Part shown: positions 14,898 to 24,300 of the stretch, piece by piece
How positions within the stretch are numbered: the first letter of the stretch is position 1
How the letters are laid out: each line of letters opens with the position of its first letter
From: an uncultured Prevotellaceae bacterium
Lineage (GTDB): Bacteria > Bacteroidota > Bacteroidia > Bacteroidales > Bacteroidaceae
Reading direction: 5' to 3'
NCBI GenBank assembly: GCA_900316355.1
Contig: ONCQ01000016.1
Location: 1-59,374, forward strand
Length of the DNA: 59,374 nt
Position numbers and translations under genes: made by a program
The notes under the pieces: model-generated
The model's database searches: none
Seen by the model: the letters and a program-made list of their open reading frames with translations, nothing else
Told to the model about the DNA's origin: nothing

Positions 14898-15241
14898 GGC
14901 AGTTGGATGATTTTAGTCTCCTGACTGGACAGGAACAGCTGTTTCTGGTAGATGGTCTGTCCCTCGAATGTGACCTTTATATTTCTGCTACCGGTTGCTA
15001 CGCCATATTGTGTACCCTTTCTGTTGGCGGTCTTGGGCTTGACAACTTTCGCATCGAACTTTGTGCCATCCACATCGACCTGCACAAGCTTGGAGCCGTT
15101 ACCATAAGTCTTCAATGGACCCACAAAAACCAAAAAAGCCATATCCTCTTTGCCGCTCTGCTGGGTGACCGGATAATTCACCTTGCATCCAACGAGAATG
15201 CTTGCTGCAGCAATCAATATAAGCAATAACTTTCCTTTCAT
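14894..15241 (-). CDS. Small lipoprotein of the CsgG operon (115 aa)
   Basis: The protein has a lipobox LVGC near residue 19 and a single beta-rich domain. It contains VQVDVDGTKFDAKVV and a C-terminal KQLFLSSQETKIIQLP, a pattern like small periplasmic beta-sandwich partners (possibly PEGA-like, with NIKVTFEGQ). It lies seven bases after the CsgG-like gene. No family name is recalled with confidence; position and lipobox argue for the same envelope complex. Confidence 0.65.
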   Translation of the reverse strand: MKGKLLLILIAAASILVGCKVNYPVTQQSGKEDMAFLVFVGPLKTYGNGSKLVQVDVDGTKFDAKVVKPKTANRKGTQYGVATGSRNIKVTFEGQTIYQKQLFLSSQETKIIQLP

Positions 15242-15248
15242 GACGTTT

Positions 15249-16184
15249 TTATTTTATTTCCTCTATGTAGTAATCTGTGAGATGTTCGGCATCGATGGTG
15301 CCCCCTTCTCCTGTAAACTCAACAAATGAGTATTCTGTCTCGGGGGTGTCTCCTGCAGTGGCAGAAACCGTGACTGTGCCAATCTGTTTGCCGGGAAGCT
15401 CGATCATAACGCCGGTCTGAGGATTCTTCACCTTCTTGCCCTTCGTCTTCACTGCAAAGGTGTCTCCGGCCTTGATGCCCTGACTGGCGCCACCGGCTAT
15501 CAGTTGGGCATCACTGTCGTATGAGAGGAAGAAGGTCCGCCACGGCTTGTCGGTGCACTTGTTGATGATATTCTCAACCAACTGGCCTATGGCCTCTGAA
15601 ATAGCCTTGTCACTCAGCGTGGCATCGTAGCCAGCCTGACCGCCGACTCCCATAGTGGTCCTTGACGTTATTTCGGCCGACCCTTTTCCTTCGTCTGAAT
15701 AGATGATGAGACCTGTGGACACATCAACAAGTCGGATGGCAACAGCCGCCTCCACCGTTTGTGTCTTGACAGACGTGAACACACCGTTCTTGCCTGTGTT
15801 CTTGCGGCCAAATTCTGTGATGGAACCGATAATCATGTAATCTGCGCCAATCTCGGCCAGCCCGTTCTCACTCTTCTTGGCTTCCTCCAAGAGAGATGCG
15901 ATGTCGCTCCTTTCCAGTAGAAGAAACTTCCCTGACGCAGCCAGCTTTGCTGACAAAATGTCAAGTGCCTGTTTGCCCATCGGGTCATTTTCTTTGTCGT
16001 AGAAGATGCCTTTAGCATACTGTGTTTCATTACTAAAGCGCCCAATAGCGACTTTGCGCTTAATCACCCGCTTGCCCGCGTCAGCCAAATCTTGCTTCAC
16101 AGGCTCTACTATTTCCACTTTCCGCTGTGCCTGAGTCAACGAGCAGAATGAGAATAAAGCGATAAAAACAAATACTTTTTTCAT
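15249..16184 (-). CDS. CsgG/HfaB-family envelope protein (311 aa)
   Basis: The core VAIGRFSNETQYAKG...LAASGKFLLLERSDI and GADYMIIGSITEFG are the signature of CsgG/HfaB-type proteins, which form oligomeric outer-membrane pores or periplasmic platforms. I chose the ATG at 16184 because it gives a clean signal peptide (MKKVFVFIALFSF, cleavage after TQA). No lipobox cysteine fits, unlike curli CsgG, so this member may be soluble or use its lipoprotein partners for anchoring. It heads a four-gene minus-strand operon. The C-terminal part (residues about 225-311) is an additional beta domain. Confidence 0.8.
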   Translation of the reverse strand: MKKVFVFIALFSFCSLTQAQRKVEIVEPVKQDLADAGKRVIKRKVAIGRFSNETQYAKGIFYDKENDPMGKQALDILSAKLAASGKFLLLERSDIASLLEEAKKSENGLAEIGADYMIIGSITEFGRKNTGKNGVFTSVKTQTVEAAVAIRLVDVSTGLIIYSDEGKGSAEITSRTTMGVGGQAGYDATLSDKAISEAIGQLVENIINKCTDKPWRTFFLSYDSDAQLIAGGASQGIKAGDTFAVKTKGKKVKNPQTGVMIELPGKQIGTVTVSATAGDTPETEYSFVEFTGEGGTIDAEHLTDYYIEEIK

Positions 16185-16278
16185 GCCATTTATTTTTTGT
16201 ATTACAGATATGTATAGCAGGTACTCAAATCGGGAAATGGTGAGAACTTGCGATAGCATGTTTCACCTGTTTCGTGGG

Positions 16279-16286
16279 CAAAAGTA
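16279..16286 (-). promoter_or_regulatory. -7 box for the CsgG-type operon
   Basis: The minus strand reads TACTTTTG, 95 bp before the chosen CsgG-like start. This fits the consensus and supports the shorter start at 16184. Confidence 0.6.
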
Positions 16287-16687
16287 GTAAAAGCTATCCA
16301 ATTATCATCTATTTTTCATAAAGAATTTAATAAAATATAGGATATTTTGCAACCCGATAGTTGGAAGACTGCAATCTTATCGCAATATAAAAAGGCATTC
16401 TCATCGCTCCTTGCCATGGCAAATCCAAATACCTTAGAAGGGATTCGGCATAAGCATAACCAGGCAAGGACCTAAGCAAAGAGGCGATGGCCAATAAGTG
16501 GTTAACGGTAAAGCACACTCGTAGCAGCCGTGCTACTGTGACCTGTGACTTTCCGTACGGTTTTCTGTCCGTTCCCGACAGACAATCGTTATTGCAAACC
16601 ATTCTGATTGTAAAGCCACAACATCCAGCCCGTTAAGCAAGAATCTTTATATTCTGGAACTAAAAGTAATGCATTGTATAGATGAAT

Positions 16688-16782
16688 CCATCATGATGGA
16701 TTGATTGTGCCATCATGATGGATTCATTAAGCCATCATGATGGATTCATCATAAGGATGCAATCTTTCGAGTGATACAATAT
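16688..16782. repeat. 22-bp tandem palindrome array A (3 units) plus conserved box
   Basis: CCATCATGATGG occurs exactly at 16688, 16710 and 16732, a strict 22-bp period with variable ten-base linkers. ATCTTTCGAGTGATACAATA begins 30 bp after the start of the last unit (16762). The same geometry recurs at 44465-44581. Confidence 0.9.
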
Positions 16783-16904
16783 TGTCTTTCAGGTAATTTA
16801 TCGTAATTCATAGCGTGAAATGGTTTGAGTATGGACCTTTTGACAATTAACATCCTTGCTGCGCACAGCGGCGTTCCCCGAATTTTGCCTCCCATGCTCA
16901 CCGC

Positions 16905-17018
16905 TTTTCTCACAGCGTTCCGCCGTCCCCCGCCCGCTGCAGAAGAGGTCTGCGTCGGTCACTCGCGCCGAATTGACATCAGTCATTTCTAAAATGTGCC
17001 ATTTTGCGCTCCCTACCG
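16905..17018 (-). repeat. Dispersed ~115-bp repeat, copy 2 (inverted)
   Basis: This is the reverse complement of 98-210, with scattered mismatches. It ends at CATTTTGCGCTCCCTACC, about 75 bp upstream of the next promoter. Confidence 0.75.
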
Positions 17019-17091
17019 CAAAAAAAGTAAAAAGTGACGGCTCGGGCTGATTTATTTGCCGTTTCTTGCAGCCCGAACGCGGTTTTTTCCG

Positions 17092-17099
17092 TATATTTG
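17092..17099 (+). promoter_or_regulatory. -7 box for the carboxyltransferase-like gene
   Basis: TATATTTG fits the Bacteroidetes -7 consensus, with TTG at 17066-17068, and precedes the start by 32 bp. Confidence 0.7.
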
Positions 17100-17130
17100 C
17101 AGCACAAAAACGCAACAAAAACACTTTCTC

Positions 17131-18915
17131 ATGAAGAAAAGAATCCAATTCAGCCTGGTCTATCGCGATATGTGGCAGAGCTCAGGCAAGTTCCAGCCCC
17201 GCAAGGACCAGCTGGAGCGCATCGCGCCCGCAATCATCGACATGGGCGTCTTCGACCGCGTAGAAACCAATGGTGGTGCCTTCGAGCAGGTGAACCTGCT
17301 GGCGGGCGAGAACCCCAACGCTGCCGTGCGCGCCTTCTGTAAACCCTTCAACGAGGTGGGCATCAAGACACACATGCTCGACCGAGGCCTCAACGCACTG
17401 CGCATGTACCCCGTGCCCGACGACGTGCGCGAACTACAATATAAGGTGAAACACGCCCAGGGCGTGGACATCCCCCGCATCTTCTGCGGACTCAACGACG
17501 TGCGCAACATCATCCCCTCGGTGAAATGGGCAAAAGCGGCAGGCATGACGCCCCAGGCTACGCTCTGCATCACCACATCCCCCGTGCACACTGTCGAGTA
17601 TTACCTGAACATCGCCGACCAGGTCATCGCCGCCGGCGCTGAGGAAATCTGCCTCAAGGACATGGCCGGCATCGGACAGCCCGCTCTGCTGGGAGCACTC
17701 ACCAAGGCCATCAAGACCAAGCACCCCGACATCATCATACAGTACCACGGCCACAGCGGCCCCGGACTCTCCATGGCCAGCATCCTGGAGGTCTGCAACA
17801 ATGGCGCCGACGTCATCGACACCGCCATCGAGCCCCTCAGCTGGGGTAAGGTGCACCCGGACATCATCAGCGTGCAGTCCATGCTGAAGAACGAGGGCTT
17901 TGAGGTGAAAGAAATAAACATGAACGCCTACATGAAGGCCCGCGCCCTCACGCAGGAGTTCATCGACGACTGGCTCGGCTACTTCATCAACCCGGGCAAC
18001 AAGCTCATGAGTTCGTTGCTGCTGGGCTGCGGTCTCCCAGGCGGCATGATGGGCTCTATGATGGCCGACCTCGCCGGCATCCACGGCGTCATCAACCAGA
18101 CGCTAAAAGCCAAGGGCGAGCCCGAGCTCTCGCAGGATGACATCCTCGTGAAGCTCTTCGACGAGGTGGCTTACGTGTGGCCGCGCGTGGGTTATCCACC
18201 ACTCGTGACGCCCTTCTCGCAGTATGTCAAGAACATCGCCCTCATGAACCTGCTCACCATGGCGCAGGGCAAGGGCCGCTTCGTGATGATGGACGACTCG
18301 ATGTGGGGCATGATCCTGGGCAAGAGCGGCAAGATCCCCGGCACCATCGACCCCGAACTCGTGGAGCTGGCCAAGAAGCAAGGCCGCGAATTCACCGACG
18401 CCGACCCGCACACGCTGCTGAAGAATGCACTCCCCGACTTCATCAAGGAGATGGAGGAGAACGGATGGGACCGCGGACAGGACGACGAAGAACTCTACGA
18501 GCTGGCCATGCACCCCGAACAGTACCGCAACTACAAGAGCGGTCAGGCCAAGAAGAACTTCCTCGCCGACCTCGAGAAGGCCAAAGTGGCCAAGGCGCAG
18601 ACGACGGCAGGTCCCAAGGTGTCCCTGGAGGAGCTCAGCGCCTTCAAGCACGCCAAGGCCGACGCCATCGCGGCTCCCGAGAACGGACAGGTGCTCTTCG
18701 AGGTCAGCGGCGATGCCGGCGTGACACGCTGCATAGAACCCGCCATTGGCACCAAGTATAAGGAGGGTGACACCGTATGCTTCTTGCAGACGCAGTACGG
18801 CCAGTTCGTGCCTCTCACTGCCCCCTTCACAGGAAGACTCGTGGATGTCACTGCCTTCCAGGGCAAGAAGGTCATCAAGGGCCAGGCCATCGCATGGCTT
18901 GAGCGCGAGGTGTGA
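17131..18915 (+). CDS. Oxaloacetate decarboxylase alpha / pyruvate carboxylase B-type protein (594 aa)
   Basis: The TIM-barrel carboxyltransferase domain (about residues 1-300) is intact: VYRDMWQSS, VETNGGAFEQVN, LKDMAGI and the metal-binding QYHGHSGPG. A conserved PYC_OADA-type region follows (about 310-470). The C-terminal lobe (about 515-594) folds like a biotinyl domain but has FLQTQYGQFVPL where the AMKM biotin-attachment motif should be, so no modifiable lysine is seen. It would transfer CO2 between a biotin carrier and pyruvate/oxaloacetate, and here must use a carrier made elsewhere, or it serves another function. I chose the start MKKRIQFSLVYRD at 17131, 32 bp after a promoter box. 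Confidence 0.8.
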   Translation: MKKRIQFSLVYRDMWQSSGKFQPRKDQLERIAPAIIDMGVFDRVETNGGAFEQVNLLAGENPNAAVRAFCKPFNEVGIKTHMLDRGLNALRMYPVPDDVRELQYKVKHAQGVDIPRIFCGLNDVRNIIPSVKWAKAAGMTPQATLCITTSPVHTVEYYLNIADQVIAAGAEEICLKDMAGIGQPALLGALTKAIKTKHPDIIIQYHGHSGPGLSMASILEVCNNGADVIDTAIEPLSWGKVHPDIISVQSMLKNEGFEVKEINMNAYMKARALTQEFIDDWLGYFINPGNKLMSSLLLGCGLPGGMMGSMMADLAGIHGVINQTLKAKGEPELSQDDILVKLFDEVAYVWPRVGYPPLVTPFSQYVKNIALMNLLTMAQGKGRFVMMDDSMWGMILGKSGKIPGTIDPELVELAKKQGREFTDADPHTLLKNALPDFIKEMEENGWDRGQDDEELYELAMHPEQYRNYKSGQAKKNFLADLEKAKVAKAQTTAGPKVSLEELSAFKHAKADAIAAPENGQVLFEVSGDAGVTRCIEPAIGTKYKEGDTVCFLQTQYGQFVPLTAPFTGRLVDVTAFQGKKVIKGQAIAWLEREV

Positions 18916-18917
18916 AA

Positions 18918-18947
18918 GGCCCCCGAGCCCCCTAAAGGGGAGCGTAG
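18918..18947 (-). repeat. REP family B copy after a stop codon
   Basis: This is the reverse complement of the 11272-11301 unit, three bases after the stop of the carboxyltransferase-like gene. Its stem (CCCCCTAAAGGGG) may serve as a 3' hairpin for that transcript. An A/G-rich simple-sequence stretch follows. Confidence 0.85.
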
Positions 18948-19014
18948 GGAGTGAAAAGTGAAGAGTGAAGAATCAAGCTTAGACTTGAAACCTGAAACTT
19001 GAAACTTAAAAAAC

Positions 19015-19800
19015 TTATCGTTTGAAGATAGCGCGCACGGCAAACCAGCCGTGCGCTGCTATTGCAAGGCCCCAGCCGTAGTGACGGGCCATGAGCCGCA
19101 GACGCTCCATGAGCGAACGACGATGGTTGCGCGTGGTCATGCCCTCAGCCAGATAGTCGGTAAGGATGAGACCCGTATTGTGGAGCGTCAGCTGGCGGCG
19201 TTCGGCACGTCGCATCACGCGGATGCACCAGTCGTAGTCGGCGGAGAAGCGGAAGCGCAGGTCGTAGAGGTTGGCGCGAGCGATGTCGGTGCGCACATAG
19301 AAACTTTGGTGGCACACCAACATGCCTTGCAGGAAGCTGTTGGATGTCAGCTGCTTCGGTGCCTTCAGGCGACGATGTCGCAGGAACCGGCCCTCATCGT
19401 CCACCAAATCTGTCTCGCCATAGACTACCGCCGGACGGCGCGAGGGATTGTAGCGTGCCTCCAGCTGGGCGGCCACCTCGCTCAATGTCGCGGTGGAATG
19501 GAACTTATCGCCTGCATTCAGGAAGATGATATAGTCCCCCTTGGCCTGCAGGATGGCTTTGTTCATGGCGTCATAGAGGCCATTGTCAGGTTCGCGCACC
19601 AGCACAATCTGATGCGGGTGGCGCTCGTCGGTGTTGCGTTCCACATAGTGCTGGATTTCGGTCATGGTGCCGTCCTTGGAGCAACCGTCCACGATGAGGT
19701 GCTCAACGGAGGCGTAGGTCTGCTCCGCGACACTGTTCAGCGTGCGGCGGATGGTGGTGGCTGCGTTATAGGTGACGGTAGCAACGGAGAAGCGTATCAT
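19015..19800 (-). CDS. Glycosyltransferase family 2 (261 aa)
   Basis: GT2 signatures are clear: FSVATVTYNAATTIRRTL at the N-terminus, HLIVDGCSKDGT with the nucleotide-binding Asp, then NGLYDAMNKAI and YIIFLNAGDKF with the second catalytic-type Asp. This type adds sugars from nucleotide-sugar donors in surface polysaccharide synthesis, in the cytoplasm. It follows the GT4 gene by 25 bp on the same strand, and the two probably form a small polysaccharide operon. No further polysaccharide genes are nearby, so the product is unclear. Confidence 0.85.
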   Translation of the reverse strand: MIRFSVATVTYNAATTIRRTLNSVAEQTYASVEHLIVDGCSKDGTMTEIQHYVERNTDERHPHQIVLVREPDNGLYDAMNKAILQAKGDYIIFLNAGDKFHSTATLSEVAAQLEARYNPSRRPAVVYGETDLVDDEGRFLRHRRLKAPKQLTSNSFLQGMLVCHQSFYVRTDIARANLYDLRFRFSADYDWCIRVMRRAERRQLTLHNTGLILTDYLAEGMTTRNHRRSLMERLRLMARHYGWGLAIAAHGWFAVRAIFKR

Positions 19801-19825
19801 TTGGGAGGTTTAAGAGTTCAAGAGT

Positions 19826-21067
19826 TTAATGGTTTAATCTCTCATACAGGGCAATGTGCTGATGGGCGACGACCTCCTCGTTCCAGGTGGCGGCAGCGTG
19901 GGCTGCAGCCTGCTGCGCGAAAGACTGTTGGCGTTCCAGGCAGTGGCGGATGCCGCAGGCCAGGTCGTCAGCATCGCGGTAGCGTGCCACGTAGCCATTC
20001 TGCAGATGGCTGATCATCTCAGGGATGCCGCCGATGTGGAAGCCTACACACGGCGTGCCACAAGCCATGGCTTCCATGATAGTGTTCGGCAGGTTCTCCT
20101 CCAATGACGGGGTTACGAACACATCCACGGCCTGGTAGAGCGCTGCCATGTCGGCGGGCGCAGAGAGGTAGCCGATGGTGTGCACGGGGAAGGGGAGCCG
20201 GTGCTGCACGCCCTCGGCCATCTGTCCCACAACCACAAGGCGCAGGTCTTCTGTCAGCTGTGATAATTGCGAGGACTGCAGAGCGTCGAAGAGAATGTCA
20301 AGGCCCTTGCGGCTGTTGGTCACTTTCTGGCAGGCGAAGAGCAGTAACTTGCCCTGTGCCGGAAGTCCGAAGCGGCGTCGTGCCTCGGCCTGAGAGGTGG
20401 GGTGGAAGAGGGCGCTGTCGTAGGTGTTGGGGATGGAACAGATATCATGCTCGCGCAGCAATGCGCTCTTGCGGGCCTCGCCGGCGAGCCACTGGCTGCA
20501 AGCCACGAAGGTCATTCTGGCATGGGCATACGTGTGCATCTTCCGCTCAAATACCAACCATGAGAGGTCATTGGCAGCAGGACGTTGGAGCTGCGGGCAG
20601 TCGTGGCAATGGGTGTGGAAATGCTGGCAGTCGCGGGCATGGTGGCAGATGGCTGTGCACGGCCACATATCGTGCATCGTCCACACGACAGGTTTGCCAC
20701 TGTCGAGAATCTTGCCAATCTGGTCCAGTGACAGCAGACCCTGGTTCACCCAATGCAGATGGATGATGTCAGCTTCGCGAAAGGCGGGGAGGCGTGTGAT
20801 GTCAACACCCGAGCTGGCACTGTCCACAGCCCAGAGACCGGCACGCCGGAAGCCATTGACGGCCCAAATGCCCAGACGCTCCGAGAGAAATGCGGCACGG
20901 AGGCGCAGGCGTTGTGGCAAGCGCAGCGTGGTGGTGCGGGATGTCTGTTTGTCGCGCACCAGCATCTTGGCATCTACGCCGTGGCGGTTCAGGGCGTCGG
21001 TGAGACGACTGGCAGCAATGGCCGCGCCGCCAGTGAGTTCAGAGGTATTGACGATAAGTACACGCAT
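19826..21067 (-). CDS. Glycosyltransferase family 4 (413 aa)
   Basis: The Rossmann start (LIVNTSELTGGAAIAASRL) and the donor-site region (SLEENLPNTIMEAMACGTP, GIPEMI) identify a GT-B family 4 glycosyltransferase. A Cys/His-rich stretch near residues 135-155 (HDMWPCTAICHHARDC, CHDCPQ) is seen in a subset of these enzymes and may bind metal or stabilise the acceptor domain. It begins a two-gene minus-strand operon from a TACTTTTG box nine bases upstream of the start, implying a very short leader. Confidence 0.85.
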   Translation of the reverse strand: MRVLIVNTSELTGGAAIAASRLTDALNRHGVDAKMLVRDKQTSRTTTLRLPQRLRLRAAFLSERLGIWAVNGFRRAGLWAVDSASSGVDITRLPAFREADIIHLHWVNQGLLSLDQIGKILDSGKPVVWTMHDMWPCTAICHHARDCQHFHTHCHDCPQLQRPAANDLSWLVFERKMHTYAHARMTFVACSQWLAGEARKSALLREHDICSIPNTYDSALFHPTSQAEARRRFGLPAQGKLLLFACQKVTNSRKGLDILFDALQSSQLSQLTEDLRLVVVGQMAEGVQHRLPFPVHTIGYLSAPADMAALYQAVDVFVTPSLEENLPNTIMEAMACGTPCVGFHIGGIPEMISHLQNGYVARYRDADDLACGIRHCLERQQSFAQQAAAHAAATWNEEVVAHQHIALYERLNH

Positions 21068-21075
21068 TGCGGGTG

Positions 21076-21083
21076 CAAAAGTA
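21076..21083 (-). promoter_or_regulatory. -7 box for the glycosyltransferase pair
   Basis: The minus strand reads TACTTTTG directly ahead of the GT4 start, leaving almost no leader. The match is exact, but the short leader lowers confidence. Confidence 0.45.
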
Positions 21084-21140
21084 CGGAAAAAGTGAAAAAT
21101 GAAAGAATGAAAAGTGAAAAATTCATGGTGAGAAGAAAAA

Positions 21141-21180
21141 AACTCTCAACTTTAAACTTTAAACTCTCAACTTTTTACTA
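21141..21180. repeat. Degenerate heptamer repeats (CTTTAAA/ACTCTCA)
   Basis: Interleaved AACTCTCAACTTTAAAC-type units run up to the tRNA promoter. Similar AT-rich heptamers occur at 53311-53340 and in fragments near 18950-19010, 19805-19835, 36666-36690 and 41345-41395. Confidence 0.5.
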
Positions 21181-21186
21181 CCTTTG
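21179..21186 (+). promoter_or_regulatory. -7 box for tRNA-Leu(TAA) and possibly GH95
   Basis: TACCTTTG lies 13 bp before the tRNA, the expected distance for a stable-RNA start. Confidence 0.65.
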
Positions 21187-21199
21187 CCCCGCAATCCAC

Positions 21200-21285
21200 G
21201 CCCAGATGGTGGAATTGGTAGACACGAGGGACTTAAAATCCCTTGGCCAGTGATGGCCGTACGGGTTCGATTCCCGTTCCGGGCA
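21200..21285 (+). tRNA. tRNA-Leu (anticodon TAA)
   Basis: This is an 86-base cloverleaf with a long variable arm (class II). The acceptor pairs GCCCAGA with TCCGGGC (one A-C mismatch), the anticodon stem GGGA/TCCC has loop CTTAAAA giving anticodon TAA, and the T arm is ACGGG-TTCGATT-CCCGT. CCA is not encoded. A -7 box precedes it and the GH95 gene follows after 23 bp. Confidence 0.95.
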
Positions 21286-21308
21286 CTTCCTTTAAAACTA
21301 ACCGACTT

Positions 21309-24300
21309 ATGAAACAGACTTTTCGTATAGTGCTGTGTTTGCTGCTGAGCGTGGTGAGCATGGCAGGTGTCTTTGCCGCTGACAAGGTGAACGGCTTATG
21401 GATATCACCCGCACCAGGCAACGACTTTGATGCGAGCACCGTGTGGTACAGAATCTCCAACTACAAGTCCGGCGGTACCTACTGCTATCTCAGCACGGCC
21501 AGCGGCTATGTGGAGTCGCCGTATGTGCTCAAGCTGTCGAATCAGACGAAGGACGCCACCGATGCAGGCCTGTGGTGCATCACCGCAGACGACGACGGCG
21601 GCTACCGCTTCTATAATAAAGGTCTTGGCACAGGCTACGTGCTCTCCACCGCGAACGCCTCCAAGGGCGCGATGGTGGCTGAGGGCACGGCAACAGCCAC
21701 TAACTTCACGTTTGCACAGGGCAGCAACGCCGCCGGCGTGAGCGGTTGGTTCATCAAGGACGGCACCTCGGGCAACAACTACTGGAACCAGCAGGGCGGC
21801 TATCTGGCCCACTGGAACAGCAGCGGCGCGATGGGCGACAACAACTCCACCTTTACGTTTGAACTCGTGGGCGATGCCCCCGAGGACCCCGAAGAACCTG
21901 AACTCAGCGTGTTCTCGGAGTCGGCTGACAATGCGGTCTTCCATGTCATCAAGTTCAAGGCCGGCTCCGTGTACATCTCCGAAGGAACTAAGGTGGGCGA
22001 CCTGCTCATCACCAAGAGCGGCATCGACGCCCTGTGGGCACTCATCGGCAATGCCGAGAGCTTCAAGCTCATGAGCAAACAAGGACACTATGTCGGCGTG
22101 AAGACAACGACCAACGACTTCTGCTACACGGTGTCCTCGGCGAGTGCTGCCACGAACTTCACGCTGATCAGCAATGCCGACGGCTCTTTTGAGATTGCGC
22201 GTAAGGGCCAGACGGGTACCACCTTCAATCCGTGGGGAGGCATGTCCGCCGACAGGAACATCGGGTTCTGGAGTGCGGGCGACAACAATAACAAGCTGAT
22301 GCTCATTAACGAGGCTGACCTGCCCGTGCTCGACTATAACACTGTCACTGGCGGCCAGCGTCCCGCGGACATCAGCCCCCTGAGCCTATGGTATGACTTC
22401 CCCGCCACACTCTCCGGCGTGGGCAATCCCTGGATGGAATACGGCCTTCCCATCGGCAATGGTCAGGTGGGTGCCACGCTCCTCGGCGGCGTGTTGCAGG
22501 ATGAGATGGTGCTCAATGAGAAGACGCTGTACAACGGGTCGCCCACCGACTGGGGCGAGCATGGCAAATATGCCTGCTTGGGCAAGATTCTCGTTGACGA
22601 CCTCAGCGAGATGGCTTCTGTGAAGGATGACTCAAAACCCATCAGCGACTATGTCCGCTATCTGGATATCGAGCAAGGTGTGGCTGGGGTGCGCTTCAGT
22701 AATGCTGCCGGCACACACTTCACCCGTCAGTATTTAGCATCGGCACCCCATAAGGTGCTGGCCGCTCACTACAAAGCCGAGGGCGATGAGAAGCTCCACT
22801 TGCGCTTCAGCTACGCTCCGGATGAGTTTATCAACGCTTCGAGCGTCACCTATAAAGATAACAGTGCCACCTTTGGCGGCAAGTTGAAGACCGTGTACTA
22901 CAGCACTGAGATGCGTGTGGTGGCCACGGGCGGCACCGTGACAGCCACGGCGAAGGGCCTGGAAGTGGAGGGTGCCAGCGAGGTGACACTCTACATGACA
23001 GCTGCCACGACCTTCAACGTCACCACACCGTCATTGACAAAAGGAACGCGCGCACAGGTGGCTGAGGCCAATGCTGCCATCCTCGACGCTGCCGTCGCCG
23101 ACGGGTGGGAAAAGGTATATGCCGACCATGTGGCCCAGTTCTCAGAGCTCATGGGACGCGTGAGCCTCCAACTCGGCGATGCCGCCAGCACGCTCATGAC
23201 CAACAAATTGGTGGATTACTACGCCACGTCAACCAACCGCACGAAGGCCGACGGACTGTTCCTGGAACAGCTCTACTTCCAGTATGGCCGCTACCTGGAA
23301 ATCAGCTGCAACAACGTGCTCATCAATGCACCCGCCAACCTGCAGGGCATTTGGAACAACGACTCCAACACCAGCTTCTGGCACTGCGATATCCACACGG
23401 ATGTCAACGTGCAGATGAACTACTGGCCTGCCGAGGTCACCAACCTCAGCACGATGCATCTGCCCTTCCTGAACAACATCATCTCACTGGCAGGCGACAA
23501 CTATAACTTCCACACCGTTGCACAGCGCTACAAGAGAGGTGCGCGCGGATGGATGGTGCCCACCGAAACGAACATCTTCGGCGGCACCTCGCAGTGGATG
23601 GCCTTCCAGATAAAGACGCTGGCAGCCTGGAACAGCTCTCATCTCTGGCAGCACTATCGCTACACGCTCGACCGTACCTTCCTGCGCCGTGCGCTGCCCG
23701 CCATGCTCAAGGCCGCCCAGTTCCTGAAGGATATCAGCACCAGGGCCACCGACGGCACTTACTTCGTGGCTGACGAGTACTCACCCGAGCACGGACCCAG
23801 CGGACACTCCACAGCCTTTGCACAGCAGAACACCGCCGAGGTGGTGCGCAGCGTTATTGAGGCAGCGGAGATATTGGGCGACGATTCCCCCATTTCATCG
23901 GCAAACCTCACGGAAATGCGTAACTTCTGGAATGTGCTGGACAAGGGCTTGCACACGGAGACCTACAACGGCAAGACATGCCTCAAGGAGTGGGCAGACC
24001 TCGCCCTCAACTCACAGGGTGATGCCGCTGGCCACCGCCACCTGAGTCATCTGATGGCCCTCTATCCTTATAGCCAGGTATCTGCCTACGCCACCGACAC
24101 CGAGGGCAAGAAACTCTATCAGGCTGCCGTCAACTCCCTGCTCGTGCGCAACGCCACTGACGTCACCGGCTGGTCGGGCGGATGGAAGGTCAACCTCTTC
24201 GCCCGTGCCCTCAAAGGCAACGATGCCCGCAGCGTGTTCGCCCTCATGCTAAAGCACAGCAAGAGCTACGTCATCGCCATGTCCGGACAGGGTGGCTGTT

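Larger units (their letters stand above)
16185..17130. other. 946-bp gap: promoters, 22-bp palindrome array and dispersed repeat
   Basis: No convincing gene is seen. The gap holds the CsgG operon promoter, a weakly structured stretch at about 16400-16490 (CCTTGCC/GGCAAGG and ATCGC/GCGAT can pair), the 22-bp tandem array (16688-16782), the second copy of the ~115-bp dispersed repeat (16905-17018) and the promoter of the next gene. A minus-strand open frame of 91 codons at 16327-16602 has no start context or domain and is probably random. Confidence 0.6.

Noticed and set aside
16327-16602. 91-codon minus-strand frame in the 16-17 kb gap
   Set aside because: No start context, no domain and a composition unlike neighbouring genes; the local sequence can pair with itself, so it may be structured non-coding DNA.
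16688-16753. CRISPR array
   Set aside because: The repeat is only 12 bp with 10-bp linkers and is fully palindromic, and no cas gene is present, so it is a tandem palindrome array and not a CRISPR.
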